Virus record (IMG/VR): IMGVR_UViG_3300022752_000023
Coordinates: 62,001 to 126,000 of that record
Source of the DNA: a virus
DNA: 64,000 nucleotides
Direction: 5' to 3' (one strand)
In this document: positions 20,804-30,545 of the stretch, in pieces
Layout of the letters: every line of letters starts with the position of its first letter
Numbering within the stretch: the stretch's first letter is position 1
Translations under genes and position numbers: made by a program
Notes under the pieces: generated by a model
Told to the model about the DNA's origin: nothing
The model's input: the letters and a program-made list of their open reading frames with translations, nothing else
Database searches by the model: none

Positions 20804-20855
20804 AACGTGGTCCTCGGGGTTATGGTCGCATTCTAATCGGTATGTACAAATGACG

Positions 20856-21758
20856 CTATGCTTGTGCGGCGGCTTTAACGGCCGCGCGTAATGTCGCGTT
20901 TGTTTGTAGCTCAGAAATTAGCTGAGCTAACGTTAGTTCACCGTGCGGCCCTGTCGGCCCTGTGGCGCCCATGTTGCCGCACGGTCCCGTAGCGCCCGTA
21001 TGCCCCACCCCGCTCGGCCCGGTAACACCTTGCGGCCCGGCAGGGCCTGTAACGCCGCGTGGACCGGTCGCGCCCTGAATGCCGGTGGACCCCGCGGACC
21101 CGCGTTCGCCCGCCGGACCCCGAGACCCCGTCGCACCTTGCGGGCCTTGTGCGCCCTGCAGTCCGCGAGCGCCCTGCGGCCCCATTAAACCCTGCGGCCC
21201 AATTAAGCCCTGCGGGCCTTGCGCGCCCTGTGGACCGCGATCCCCCGTCGGACCAGTCTGCCCGCGGGGGCCGGTCGCTCCGGTCGCTCCGGTGACGCCG
21301 GTAGTCCCGGCGGGGCCGTTTGTGCCCGGCAGCCCGCGGGGGCCTGTCGGGCCTGTAGGGCCTGTGGGGCCTGTGGGGCTTCGCGGGCCGGTAGGACCTG
21401 CCGCGCCCGTAGGTCCGGTAGGACCTGTCGCGCCCATACGCCCAGTAGGACCTGCCGTGCCCGTAGCTCCCGTGGCGCCTGTTGTACCGGTGACCCCTGT
21501 CATGCCAGTTACGCCGATTCTCCCGGTCGGCCCGGTCAGTCCGGTTGCGCCTCTGTCCCCTTTGTTTCCCGTGGTTCCCTGCGGCCCTTGCGGTCCGCGC
21601 GCGCCAGCCGGACCCGTCGGACCGATTGGTCCCGGATCTCCTTGTGGCCCTTGCGGGCCCGCGGGACACACGCCGCAGCCGTTGGTATTAGCCAGCGGCG
21701 AACCGCCATACGGCACGAACTCAATCTGGTCGTCGTCGTTATTTAACTGGTCTGTCAT
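20856..21758 (-). CDS. Collagen-like fibre protein, 300 aa
   Basis: After a short N-terminus with CGVC (residues about 27-30) the protein is an almost unbroken Gly-X-Y repeat (about residues 32-265), rich in [10 protein letters not shown] and GATG triplets, the hallmark of a collagen-type triple helix. It ends with a short helical segment ([20 protein letters not shown]) probably acting as a trimerisation cap. Phage collagen-like proteins form thin fibres on tails or capsids. The C-terminal cap resembles that of the adjacent 1786-aa protein. The two genes are linked by TAATG-like spacing of 1 bp. Homopolymer-like GC-rich codons may invite recombination. Confidence 0.85.
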   Translation of the reverse strand: MTDQLNNDDDQIEFVPYGGSPLANTNGCGVCPAGPQGPQGDPGPIGPTGPAGARGPQGPQGTTGNKGDRGATGLTGPTGRIGVTGMTGVTGTTGATGATGTAGPTGRMGATGPTGPTGAAGPTGPRSPTGPTGPTGPTGPRGLPGTNGPAGTTGVTGATGATGPRGQTGPTGDRGPQGAQGPQGLIGPQGLMGPQGARGLQGAQGPQGATGSRGPAGERGSAGSTGIQGATGPRGVTGPAGPQGVTGPSGVGHTGATGPCGNMGATGPTGPHGELTLAQLISELQTNATLRAAVKAAAQA

Positions 21759-21759
21759 G

Positions 21760-24700
21760 TTATGTATTTAAAATTGCGCGCAACGCGTTTTGGAGGTTTG
21801 TGTTTGACCCGAGCTGCGCAATAAATTCATTTAAAAACGCGGACGATTTAACGAGTTCGGCAACGTTAATTGTGATACTGCCGTTGATGTTATTTGTGTT
21901 TGCGGTAATTGTACCGCTACCGAACGCCGCTGGTGTAAATGTAATTATACCGCTTGTCGGTATCGCGCCGGTTGCGCCCTGCGGGCCTGTTGCGCCAGTA
22001 GCGCCTACATTTCCGCACGGGCCTGTCGCGCCGTTCGCGCCCGCCGGACCCCGAGACCCAGTCGCACCTTGCGGTCCTGTGTCGCCGCGCGGACCTCGCG
22101 GGCCGACAGGCCCTGTTACACCACGCAGCCCCTTTTCGCCTGTTAAACCTGTAACGCCGGTTGCGCCCTGCGGCCCGGGCAAGCCTGTACAGCCGGTTGC
22201 ACCTTGCGGGCCAGTTTGTCCCGTTATACCGGTTGCGCCGGTAATGCCGTCTAAATAAACAACTGTTTCTGTTCCATCTAAAACAACTACCGCGCCGCGT
22301 GGACCGGTCGCGCCGCGCATACGACCAAGATAAGTCCAGTAACCGGGCACAACATCGTCGGCGCCGCGCCACACATATGTAAACGTGTTTAGATGATCCA
22401 GCGGGTCATCGTTTAATTCGATTGACCACGCGTCGCCCGCTCTAGGTGTCTGACTAACCCCAGCTTGATTTATTATTTTTGTCGGCAAATCGTCGACCGA
22501 ATATAGCGGCGTTAGGTAAAATGTTTGATCTGACGGCGTGGCTGTCCAGATATAAGTACCAGAATAAGCAGGTAACGGGTTTTCAATTAGACAGCCAAGC
22601 TCGCCAATTTTGTTGATGTCGCCGTTAATAAGAACTTGCGCAATAACTGCCGTAAACTCTTCACTAAATTCTCTGTTTTCATCAATAACAGCTTTTACTG
22701 TGTCGCAGTCGTACAGCGCATTATTGCCAATGTAAAACCAACCAGATTCTTCTGTAGTTGTTTTGGTGTTGCAAAAAAGGCCGTCGGGGGACAGCGGCAA
22801 ATAAATGTACGCGTCGCCTTCCTGCGCGGGATATTTCGCGTTGCGAAACGCCGCACTTGCAATGAATTTTACTTCCGGGTCTTCTATTGCGTTTATTTGC
22901 TCATAAAATTCGTTGGTTTTTTGGGCCCCGCGGGCCGATAGATATACAACACTGCCGCGAACAAACGGCGCGCGTGCATTGCTATTCGGGTTGTTGCGGT
23001 TCGAACCGCTATGTCCAAATTTATAAGGAAAGTCATACGCGACACCGAGCATGCGTACACCCACAGCGTCAGTGCCGTTGCGGCCGTCGCGGCCGCGTCT
23101 ACCGCCGGCCGGGCCTTGCGGCCCGGCCGGGCCTCTGGCGCCGGTGGCCCCGGTGGCGCCAGCGACTCCTGTCGCGCCTTTGGGGCCGGTATAGCCAGTT
23201 AAACCGCGGACGCCTGTCGCGCCGGCGGGCCCTTGCGCGCCGTTAGTGCCGTTTATACCCGCAGGGCCTGTGGCACCAGTCGCGCCGCTTGGTCCGGTTA
23301 TACCTCGGGGCCCCGTCAAGCCGGCGGGGCCTTGCGGGCCTGTTGCGCCTTGCGCGCCGGTATTACCTCTTGGCCCGGCGGAGCCGGCCCGACCGGCTGG
23401 GCCTTGCGGGCCTGTTGCGCCCCTATTTCCTGCGGGGCCTGTAGGGCCTGTTGGGCCTGTTGGGCCCTGACTACCTGTGGCGCCAGTCGCGCCGCGAGCG
23501 CCTGTCGCGCCGGCGGCGCCAGCATCGCCTGTACAACCCGTCGGCCCCGTTTCGCCTTGCGGTCCAATAATACTAATACCGGGAACGCCCTGCGGACCGA
23601 TGGCGCCGGTGTCACCCTTCTCGCCCTTTTCTCCCTTTTCGCCTTTAAGTCCTTGCGGCCCCTGCATACCCTCCATGCCCGTAAACCCTTGCGGGCCGCG
23701 GGGGCCGGGAACACCTTGATTGCCTTTATCGCCTTTATCGCCTTTATCGCCTTTTTCTCCTTGATCGCCTTTATCGCCTTTATCGCCTTTATTGCCTTTA
23801 TCGCCTTTTTCTCCTTGATCGCCTTTTTCTCCTTGATTACCGGCTGGTCCCGTCGGGCCCTGTTCACACTTACCGCCACCACCGCCGCCGCTGCTGCTGC
23901 TTGGACAAGCTGTTGTGTTTAAATTAATGTTAACCGTTAATTCGCCGCTCTCTAAGTTGTAGTCAATCGTGCCTGTGCCTATTCCGGTTGGTGTAATGTT
24001 TACTGTGCCGCCAGATACACCGGTCGGAATATACGCGTAGCCGCCGACTTTGTACTTACACCAATCGGTTTCAAGTAGGTCGACAAAAATTTCTGGTGTG
24101 CCGCCGCCGTACGGCCGCATTTCTATGTGGCTGCCTTCAAATGTTGGTACACATGGTTTTGGGACATAGATACCCAGTTCAATGTCGTAAATACACGTAG
24201 GCGGCTCATCAGGCGACGAGCCTTCAATAGGTGTCGGTAGCACACTCGCCGTGCCGTATGGGTCGCCGTCTGTTTCTACAACATCAACATTAACTCTAAT
24301 TTCTGGGCACGGCGCCGGCGGGCACTTTGGTATCCAGATGTACGGCGTCAGCTTGAACTCACAAAGATCAAGCTGCTCTACCAGAATCTCAGCGCGCGGC
24401 TCGATGCCGCAGCCCGTCAGCGCAATACCCTCACTGCCGTGGATCTTCGGAATACACGGTTTTGGTATCCCGATATACAGCGGCAATACAACGTCGCAGA
24501 AATAGCCCGGATCAAAATTGAACACCGGGCCGGCGGCGAACGCGTACGGATCGGCCTGCGGCGGCAAGACGTTCATGTCCACCACGAGCGATACAGTCGT
24601 GCATGGTGGTTTTGGAATCGGAATAAACAGCTCAATATCAATTTCGTAACAACATACTGGCGGATCGTTTGTGCCGCGTTTTTCGTCGTATTCGGCGCAT

Positions 24701-27120
24701 TTTTGGATATCAAATTTGATTTGTTGCTGTACGTCGTACCCAACGGCTGACTGCAGATTTTTTACTCTGAATTGTGTGCACGGCGGCCGCGGTGTTGGAA
24801 TATCAATGTGTATATCAAACAAAAAGTTGCACGTGCCGGGGTCGTCGCATGTCGGCGGCGTTGGGACGGGGAAGAGGTTGAAAAAGCTAAGCGTGTTACT
24901 CAACCGGCCACCCGGGCCGTCTTGATAATGACTGTTGACGGTTAAAAAACGTGAAATGATCGGGCAGCGCGGACGAGGAATAGGCACTACGATTTCGAGT
25001 TCAATTTCAAAATCGCAGCGTTCTGGTTGATCGCAGCCCGCCGCCGGTGTCGGATTTTTTGTAATCTCAAAACGCGACTGCCCGGTCGCGCAACTTGTGC
25101 CCGCAAAACCTGTTTTAACTGTAAACAGTTTTTTTGTGATCTCAATGCACGGTGGCGGCGGGATCGGTACGACAATTTCTAGTTCGACGTCAAAATTGCA
25201 TTGATTTGGTGTGTTGCAGTCACCTTCTTGAGGGTCTGGAGTAATTTCAAAACGATTTGTTTTGCCTTGTACGCAAACAGAATTACTAAAACCTGTTGAT
25301 ACTTCAAATGTTTTGACATTAATGTTTGGACACGGCGGCTGCGGAATTGGCACATCAATTGTCAACTCAACGTCAAATTGACACTGATCTGGTGTATTGC
25401 AATCTCCGTCTATATGGTTCGGCGCAATCTCAAACTTTGAACTGCTGTTTGTGTCGCAATTTGGGTCGTCATATTTGACATTAACTTCAAATTTTGTGGT
25501 GTTAATTATTGGACAAAACGGGCGCGGAATTGGGACGATAATTTCTAGCTCGACGTCGAAGTTGCATTGATTTGGTGTATTGCAGTCACCTTCTTGCGGG
25601 TCGGGCGTGATTGTGAACGTTGACCCGCGTTGCGTGCATGTAGCGTCACTAAAACCCGTAATAACGTTTAACGTCGGCGGGTTAATTACCGGACACGGCG
25701 TGCGCGGAATTGGGACGACAATTTCTAGCTCGACGTCGAAAGCGCATTGATCGTGATTATTGCAGTCTCCCAGTGTGTGATTTGGAGTGATCGTAAAAGT
25801 TGAGCCGCCTTCCGCACAGGACGAATCACTAAAACCGGTTTTTACTGCAAGCTTTGATGCGTTAATTATTGGGCAAAACGGCCGCGGAATTGGAATGTTA
25901 ATTTCAAGTTCGACGTCAAATTCGCAGCGGTCTGGGTTGTTGCAGTCGCCGCGTGTGTGGTTTGGACTAATGACAAACCTTGACGGATCCACAGAGCAAG
26001 CGCCATCATTAAACGATGTCGTGATGCTCAGTATGGGTTGATTAATTGTCGGGCACGGGGTACGCGGGATCGGTACATTAATTTCAAGTTCAAAATTAAA
26101 TTCGCACTGCTCGGGTGTATTGCAGTCGCCGGCTACGTGATTTGTTGTGATTTCAAATCGGTTTTGATTTGCTCCGTTAACGCAAGCAAAGTCGGAAAAA
26201 CCTGTCCTGAAAATGAGGGTTGGCGGATTTAAAATCGGGCACGGCGTACGCGGAATAGGAATCAAAAGCTCAAGCTCAACGTCAAATTGACATTGATCCG
26301 GCGTGTTGCAGGCGGTGTTGCCGGGTGTGTGGTTCGGCGTGATGCTAAAAAAGTTTTGCTTATCGTCTAGGCAGGGCGAATCAGAAAAACCGCTGTCGAC
26401 CGAAAATTTTATGAGATTGATTGATGGGCACGGGGTGCGCGGAATGGGTATAGCGATTTCAAGTTCGACCTCAAACTGGCACGGGTCATCTGTAGTGCAG
26501 TTGCCCGGCGTAATAACAGGGTTAATCGAAAATTTGTTTTGCTTACCTAGCAGGCACACGTCATCTGCGTACCCTAAGTACACACCAAAATCGGCTATAA
26601 AAATTTGCGGGCACGGTGTTTTGGGTACCGGGATTTGAAGGTCCAAATCAATAACAAATTCGCACTGATCAGGCGTATTGCAGTCGCCCGGGGTAATGAT
26701 CGGCGTGACGCGAATTTCGCTTCTGGGTGTAATGCAGTCTTGATAACCAACTTCAAGGCCAAACTCACCGGCCGTAATTGTCGGGCACGGCGTACGCGGG
26801 ATCGGGATATTGATATCAAGCGCGACGTCGTAGCGGCACGGATCAATATCTTGTCGCGTAATTGTCAGTTCGTTTTTTGGCGGCGGACAGCCGTCGTTGC
26901 CCTCGTCGACAAAGTTGACGCCGATAGATGTCAGCGTCGAAAAATCTGGACAGCGTGTGCCGACCTCTGTCGGGGGCTCGCGCGGAATGATTGGCGCTTG
27001 GCACCCGTAGATCGGCGGCGGTAGCGGTTCAATTTCGCAGATTGACGAAATAAAATCGAAATCCACCTTCGGGGTGGGCTCAATCGGGCACTGCGAATTT
27101 TTGAAAAGATTTTCGAGCAT
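21760..27120 (-). CDS. Giant collagen-like protein with cysteine-rich repeats, 1786 aa
   Basis: Residues about 30-1030 are about 16 repeats of roughly 65-75 residues, each ending in a [14 protein letters not shown]-like strand and holding about four cysteines (CP, a GFSD..C, GDCN, DQC). Residues about 1085-1345 form the first Gly-X-Y block, beginning with many GDKGDKG triplets; 1346-1605 are globular ([15 protein letters not shown]..., [19 protein letters not shown]); about 1606-1715 are a second Gly-X-Y block; and the rest is a [12 protein letters not shown] cap. This is a modular trimeric fibre, probably the largest surface appendage. Intracellular assembly makes disulphides in every repeat unlikely without an oxidising step, so metal binding or extracellular oxidation are options. 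Not matched to a named fibre family. Confidence 0.85.
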   Translation of the reverse strand: MLENLFKNSQCPIEPTPKVDFDFISSICEIEPLPPPIYGCQAPIIPREPPTEVGTRCPDFSTLTSIGVNFVDEGNDGCPPPKNELTITRQDIDPCRYDVALDINIPIPRTPCPTITAGEFGLEVGYQDCITPRSEIRVTPIITPGDCNTPDQCEFVIDLDLQIPVPKTPCPQIFIADFGVYLGYADDVCLLGKQNKFSINPVITPGNCTTDDPCQFEVELEIAIPIPRTPCPSINLIKFSVDSGFSDSPCLDDKQNFFSITPNHTPGNTACNTPDQCQFDVELELLIPIPRTPCPILNPPTLIFRTGFSDFACVNGANQNRFEITTNHVAGDCNTPEQCEFNFELEINVPIPRTPCPTINQPILSITTSFNDGACSVDPSRFVISPNHTRGDCNNPDRCEFDVELEINIPIPRPFCPIINASKLAVKTGFSDSSCAEGGSTFTITPNHTLGDCNNHDQCAFDVELEIVVPIPRTPCPVINPPTLNVITGFSDATCTQRGSTFTITPDPQEGDCNTPNQCNFDVELEIIVPIPRPFCPIINTTKFEVNVKYDDPNCDTNSSSKFEIAPNHIDGDCNTPDQCQFDVELTIDVPIPQPPCPNINVKTFEVSTGFSNSVCVQGKTNRFEITPDPQEGDCNTPNQCNFDVELEIVVPIPPPPCIEITKKLFTVKTGFAGTSCATGQSRFEITKNPTPAAGCDQPERCDFEIELEIVVPIPRPRCPIISRFLTVNSHYQDGPGGRLSNTLSFFNLFPVPTPPTCDDPGTCNFLFDIHIDIPTPRPPCTQFRVKNLQSAVGYDVQQQIKFDIQKCAEYDEKRGTNDPPVCCYEIDIELFIPIPKPPCTTVSLVVDMNVLPPQADPYAFAAGPVFNFDPGYFCDVVLPLYIGIPKPCIPKIHGSEGIALTGCGIEPRAEILVEQLDLCEFKLTPYIWIPKCPPAPCPEIRVNVDVVETDGDPYGTASVLPTPIEGSSPDEPPTCIYDIELGIYVPKPCVPTFEGSHIEMRPYGGGTPEIFVDLLETDWCKYKVGGYAYIPTGVSGGTVNITPTGIGTGTIDYNLESGELTVNINLNTTACPSSSSGGGGGGKCEQGPTGPAGNQGEKGDQGEKGDKGNKGDKGDKGDQGEKGDKGDKGDKGNQGVPGPRGPQGFTGMEGMQGPQGLKGEKGEKGEKGDTGAIGPQGVPGISIIGPQGETGPTGCTGDAGAAGATGARGATGATGSQGPTGPTGPTGPAGNRGATGPQGPAGRAGSAGPRGNTGAQGATGPQGPAGLTGPRGITGPSGATGATGPAGINGTNGAQGPAGATGVRGLTGYTGPKGATGVAGATGATGARGPAGPQGPAGGRRGRDGRNGTDAVGVRMLGVAYDFPYKFGHSGSNRNNPNSNARAPFVRGSVVYLSARGAQKTNEFYEQINAIEDPEVKFIASAAFRNAKYPAQEGDAYIYLPLSPDGLFCNTKTTTEESGWFYIGNNALYDCDTVKAVIDENREFSEEFTAVIAQVLINGDINKIGELGCLIENPLPAYSGTYIWTATPSDQTFYLTPLYSVDDLPTKIINQAGVSQTPRAGDAWSIELNDDPLDHLNTFTYVWRGADDVVPGYWTYLGRMRGATGPRGAVVVLDGTETVVYLDGITGATGITGQTGPQGATGCTGLPGPQGATGVTGLTGEKGLRGVTGPVGPRGPRGDTGPQGATGSRGPAGANGATGPCGNVGATGATGPQGATGAIPTSGIITFTPAAFGSGTITANTNNINGSITINVAELVKSSAFLNEFIAQLGSNTNLQNALRAILNT
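23711..23842. repeat. Tandem 9-bp repeat encoding GDK/GEK triplets
   Basis: The unit TCGCCTTTA (reverse complement TAAAGGCGA, coding GDK) recurs many times with small variants (TTGCCTTTA, TCGCCTTTT, TCTCCTTGA). It is the DNA form of the first part of the Gly-X-Y helix in the giant fibre. Near-identical tandem copies are prone to slippage, so the fibre length may vary between isolates. Confidence 0.8.
24600..27000 (-). repeat. Direct repeats of about 200-225 bp (cysteine-rich domain array)
   Basis: The region encodes the cysteine-rich units of the 1786-aa protein. Near-identical stretches such as TTGCATTGATTTGGTGT recur (for example near 25197 and 25561), as do segments coding [13 protein letters not shown] and GDCN. 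Protein units are more diverged than these DNA patches, suggesting recent local duplication or gene conversion among some units. Confidence 0.7.
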
Positions 27121-27121
27121 G

Positions 27122-28033
27122 TTAGGTGCAGTTAACTTGTGCGTTTGGTTTCTTTTGTACAGTGATTGTCCCGTCGTCGATCAGGATGTTAACGCCAGCG
27201 CCGCCGATTATGTTTACGTTTGCTCCGCCGACGCCGTTGATCGTTGAGATGATCTCGTTGCACGCGGGGCCGCCACTGTAGAATTTGCTGTCGGGCGGCA
27301 ACGGCTCGTTGGGGTATAGCGGTAATTCTCCATTATTTTGGCATAACTCGTCGCTTGTCGCGCCGGCACCAGCGCCCTTAGCCGCGGTCACAGCGAGTTC
27401 GTTTGCTCGGTCTGTTTGCGTAATCAGACAGTTATACCCGTCTTTTAATCTAATGTCGCCCTTCATGCAGCGCGCGTTTAGCAGAATCGGGCGCGCATCG
27501 TTTGTGCTGGGTGCGTCGCACGGCGGCACCGTAACCCGCGCGTAATTACCGACACTGATCGAACGCAAATACGTTTTGTTTAAATTCTGAATGCGGCTTG
27601 GCTCGACTTGATAATCGTTCGGTTGCAGTGTCCAAATACCGTTGACAGCCGCGCTCGCGAACGTGGCTGTTAATTTCTCTAACGGCCCGGTCACTAAAAA
27701 CCCAGACCAAATCGGTTCTTCTGCGCACGGGTTTGCGACATCTGCAGCCGACTCGCTGTGTTCTAACGCCCACTCGCCGGAATCGGACCGCGTGAACGAT
27801 ATCGTTGTGTTACTGGCATTTGTGCTGAACACAAACTCGAACAAGCTGCCGGTTTTTTTAACTGCCGACAACCACACCGTGTGCGCAGTTTCTTCGTAGT
27901 GCGCGTCTAACCCCATGATAAAACCGGCGTCAAGAATTGCGCTGGTCGGCAAGGCTGGTAGGGTAGCGGGCTTGTTGTAGATAAACGGATACGCGCGATA
28001 TTCGTTATCGTTGTAAAATCCGGGACGTGGCAT
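27122..28033 (-). CDS. Virion surface/fibre protein of the RxYP family, 303 aa
   Basis: N-terminus PGFYNDNEYRAYPF carries the short YP motif shared with three neighbouring genes. A beta-rich body follows (WLSAVKKTGSLFEFVFSTNA). Near the C-terminus EIISTINGVGGANVNIIGGA shows the INGV...(G)NxNI element shared with all five genes of the cluster. It is encoded directly after the next-upstream paralogue (stop and start share bases). Probably part of a fibre, whisker or baseplate decoration; exact role unknown. Confidence 0.6.
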   Translation of the reverse strand: MPRPGFYNDNEYRAYPFIYNKPATLPALPTSAILDAGFIMGLDAHYEETAHTVWLSAVKKTGSLFEFVFSTNASNTTISFTRSDSGEWALEHSESAADVANPCAEEPIWSGFLVTGPLEKLTATFASAAVNGIWTLQPNDYQVEPSRIQNLNKTYLRSISVGNYARVTVPPCDAPSTNDARPILLNARCMKGDIRLKDGYNCLITQTDRANELAVTAAKGAGAGATSDELCQNNGELPLYPNEPLPPDSKFYSGGPACNEIISTINGVGGANVNIIGGAGVNILIDDGTITVQKKPNAQVNCT

Positions 28034-28812
28034 TAGATCACGCTCCTACCAACAGTATCGACAACAATTGTCTCGCCGTCAGGATAAATTCGCAACACGG
28101 CGTCTGGCGCCGCTTGATTTGTTGCGGTGAACGTAAAATTGCCGAACTCGTCCGGCCCGCACCCGTTGATGGTTTTTAAGTATCGCTTGTTCGGAAAATC
28201 GGCGCCCTGCTGCGGTTCGCAGAGAAAGCGACGAAATAACGGAACGCCGACGATATCGATACGAATGACGTGCGGCCCTTCTTGTCGCAGTACTACACCT
28301 TGATCGCCAACAAACCATATGTCGCCGGTAAGAAACTGCTTTGTCTCCGGGCGAATTGCGCGTACGCCCGGCTCATTGGCTGGAATAACGACACTACTTA
28401 CAAATTCAGTTTGATCTATTTCAAACGTGTAAGTACCGGTACCCCAACCAGAGAAGCGCGCTAACGCCGTTGGCGTCGACAGCAGCATGCCAGCGGGGCG
28501 ACCATACTGATCTTCAAAAAGCAACACGCCGTCTGTCGGCGGACTCAATGGGTTGTAGGTCGCTGCAACTCTCGCGCTTAGTTCTTCGTCGCCAACGTTG
28601 ATAATCACGCTCTGTGGCGCAATAACGATTGACGATATGTACACGCGTTGAAAACCACCAATGATAAAAAACGACGCGTCTATGAACGTATCCGGCGCAA
28701 TCTGTATCTCCGCCGCCGTCTCGCTTTGAAGACCGGCTGAATCGGCAAACGGGTAGCGCGAAGCTTCTTGTTCGTCGCGAAATTCTGGAAATAGGATACG
28801 TGCGCCAGACAT
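28033..28812 (-). CDS. Virion surface/fibre protein of the RxYP family, 259 aa
   Basis: N-terminus ILFPEFRDEQEASRYPFADS carries the shared RYP motif; the middle is beta-rich (VYISSIVIAPQSVIINVGDE) and the C-terminal part has LKTINGCGPDEFGNFTFTAT, the shared ING......GNFTF element. It is paralogous by motif to the genes at 27122, 28812 and 32819. Start and stop overlap neighbours (TAATG), so translation is coupled. Predicted to be a small trimeric adaptor or fibre tip. Confidence 0.6.
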   Translation of the reverse strand: MSGARILFPEFRDEQEASRYPFADSAGLQSETAAEIQIAPDTFIDASFFIIGGFQRVYISSIVIAPQSVIINVGDEELSARVAATYNPLSPPTDGVLLFEDQYGRPAGMLLSTPTALARFSGWGTGTYTFEIDQTEFVSSVVIPANEPGVRAIRPETKQFLTGDIWFVGDQGVVLRQEGPHVIRIDIVGVPLFRRFLCEPQQGADFPNKRYLKTINGCGPDEFGNFTFTATNQAAPDAVLRIYPDGETIVVDTVGRSVI

Positions 28813-30542
28813 TATTGCACCACAAATTTGTTAAAAAACGTCGACGCTTGATTTGTGAACAAACCAATCGAGCCTGTTACTTCGCCGGGGTTGCTCAGGC
28901 TGGTTGTCCCGCTGACCGGATGCTCGCCGTTCAGCTCAGCTACCGAGAATGTCACTACAAGGCTGCTTCCGCTGAGTGCAAGACTGGCATACATTCTGTA
29001 CCACGTGTTAACTTTTGAGTTGTAGTTCACGGATAATTCGTCAACAAATACGCTGCCGTTGTATCGCAACACGCGCACTTTGCCGCGCGTGCTATCGAGC
29101 ATTACGACGACGTATCTCGTGACCACTTGACCCAGCTCAAGCGTTTGCACGTAATTCAACACAAGACCGCCGTTTCGTGCGGCGCCGTTTGTGCCTAATT
29201 TGAATTCGGTCATGATCGACTTGTTAAGCGCCCAATCTGTCGCACAGTTTTTGAGTACGGCGATATTGGTTCCACCGATACCCGTCGACAGGTAAGTACC
29301 GTGATTCGTAAGAAGCGCGCCTATATTTGAGTCAAACTCGCCGGGATCGCAATTTCCGCAGGTCGGGGGTGCGAGCGTTTCCTGCGACGAAAAGATGCCG
29401 TTTTTGGTAACAAAATACGCGCTTGGCTGACATGACGCAAAATCAATACATAACGGCGTTGGCATGCAGGCGTAATCTGGCGTATCAAGTGTTTCGTCTA
29501 CAACGAGATCAATCGCTTCGGTCGGATCTGGCCAACAGTATTCATCAATGACAATGTCTGTTTCGGCGTAGTTTGAACCATCCCAGCGGTACACGTTGTT
29601 TGTATCAAAAGCTAAATACAGCCGATTGAGTTCGCCGGCCGGCGGGAAGGAAGCACGGTTTGCGTATACGGTGATGTTTTCGCCCGTAGGCTCGCAGCAC
29701 AGATCTTGAAACTCTTGCGGCTGTTTTGGTTTATTGGCGTCGCATACGGCGCTCAACCCGGTGTCAGTCACGATGTCCGCGCCGCCGCAGTTTGCAAAGT
29801 TGATGGCGTTAAACCCATCAAAAACAATATCAATGTTCCCGTCACAATCGGGGGCGACGCCATTGATTGTTTCAATCGGTGTCTTCGGGCACGTCCCGCT
29901 TTCTGGGCGCTGCGCACACGGCCCAAGAAACGTTGCCAGCGGGTTATAGTCGCCCGTGACAAGAGAACTATCCAACCTGAATACAACGGCGGGGTACTCT
30001 ACTGAGTCGTACTGAATTGTTTCGTACTTCGCTATGACCGGCGACGTACCAATTACATTCACGACGCCCTGCAAAGATGTACCCAAATTGATTTTGCCAA
30101 TGGTGGGTATAGGTAACGGCCGATATGGGCGTGCGTTTCTCGGCTGTACTAATGTTTGACGCGCGGTACTGTAGCGCCCCACAAATGGCGTGTCGACGCC
30201 GGGCCCGAATACAACCCACCCAGATACTGCACCAGCGATTGGCGTGATGGCGTAGTTAACGTACGGCGCCGCCGGTTGCGGCACTGACACCGCGCACACC
30301 GTCTGGCCGCTGTCATCTACATTGTCAACGGCGCCAAACAACACCGTGACAATACCGGCCGATACAGTGAGGCCCTGTACGTAGAGATATGTGCCAAGAG
30401 ACGCCGGGAAACGAATGTGGCAGTCGACAATGATATCTTCACGAATAAACTCGCCGCGGTCGTCCACGCCCGTAGAAATATCATCGAGCGGATATCGCCG
30501 TGTCGATTGCAGGTTGTACCAGTTTTGATTGCGGATAGACAT
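28812..30542 (-). CDS. Virion surface/fibre protein of the RxYP family with C-terminal lectin-like domain, 576 aa
   Basis: N-terminus NWYNLQSTRRYPLDDISTGV (RYP motif); beta-rich middle; then PIETINGVAPDCDGNIDIVF (ING element). The last about 200 residues (LTNHGTYLSTGIGGTNIAVL, MTEFKLGTNGAARNGGLVLN, YVQTLELGQVVTRYVVVMLD) resemble a concanavalin/laminin-G-type jelly roll found in receptor-binding fibre tips. Role inferred: receptor- or polysaccharide-binding fibre. Confidence 0.6.
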   Translation of the reverse strand: MSIRNQNWYNLQSTRRYPLDDISTGVDDRGEFIREDIIVDCHIRFPASLGTYLYVQGLTVSAGIVTVLFGAVDNVDDSGQTVCAVSVPQPAAPYVNYAITPIAGAVSGWVVFGPGVDTPFVGRYSTARQTLVQPRNARPYRPLPIPTIGKINLGTSLQGVVNVIGTSPVIAKYETIQYDSVEYPAVVFRLDSSLVTGDYNPLATFLGPCAQRPESGTCPKTPIETINGVAPDCDGNIDIVFDGFNAINFANCGGADIVTDTGLSAVCDANKPKQPQEFQDLCCEPTGENITVYANRASFPPAGELNRLYLAFDTNNVYRWDGSNYAETDIVIDEYCWPDPTEAIDLVVDETLDTPDYACMPTPLCIDFASCQPSAYFVTKNGIFSSQETLAPPTCGNCDPGEFDSNIGALLTNHGTYLSTGIGGTNIAVLKNCATDWALNKSIMTEFKLGTNGAARNGGLVLNYVQTLELGQVVTRYVVVMLDSTRGKVRVLRYNGSVFVDELSVNYNSKVNTWYRMYASLALSGSSLVVTFSVAELNGEHPVSGTTSLSNPGEVTGSIGLFTNQASTFFNKFVVQ

Positions 30543-30545
30543 GAT

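Noticed and set aside
21079-21771. Plus-strand frame with GPVGPV-like repeats that also looks collagen-like
   Set aside because: The reverse complement of Gly-Pro codons is again Gly/Pro-rich, so collagen genes cast collagen-like shadows; only the minus frame has the start signal and cap.
23711-23842. CRISPR array suggested by regular short repeats
   Set aside because: Repeats are 9 bp without spacers and code Gly-Asp-Lys triplets in frame; no cas genes nearby.
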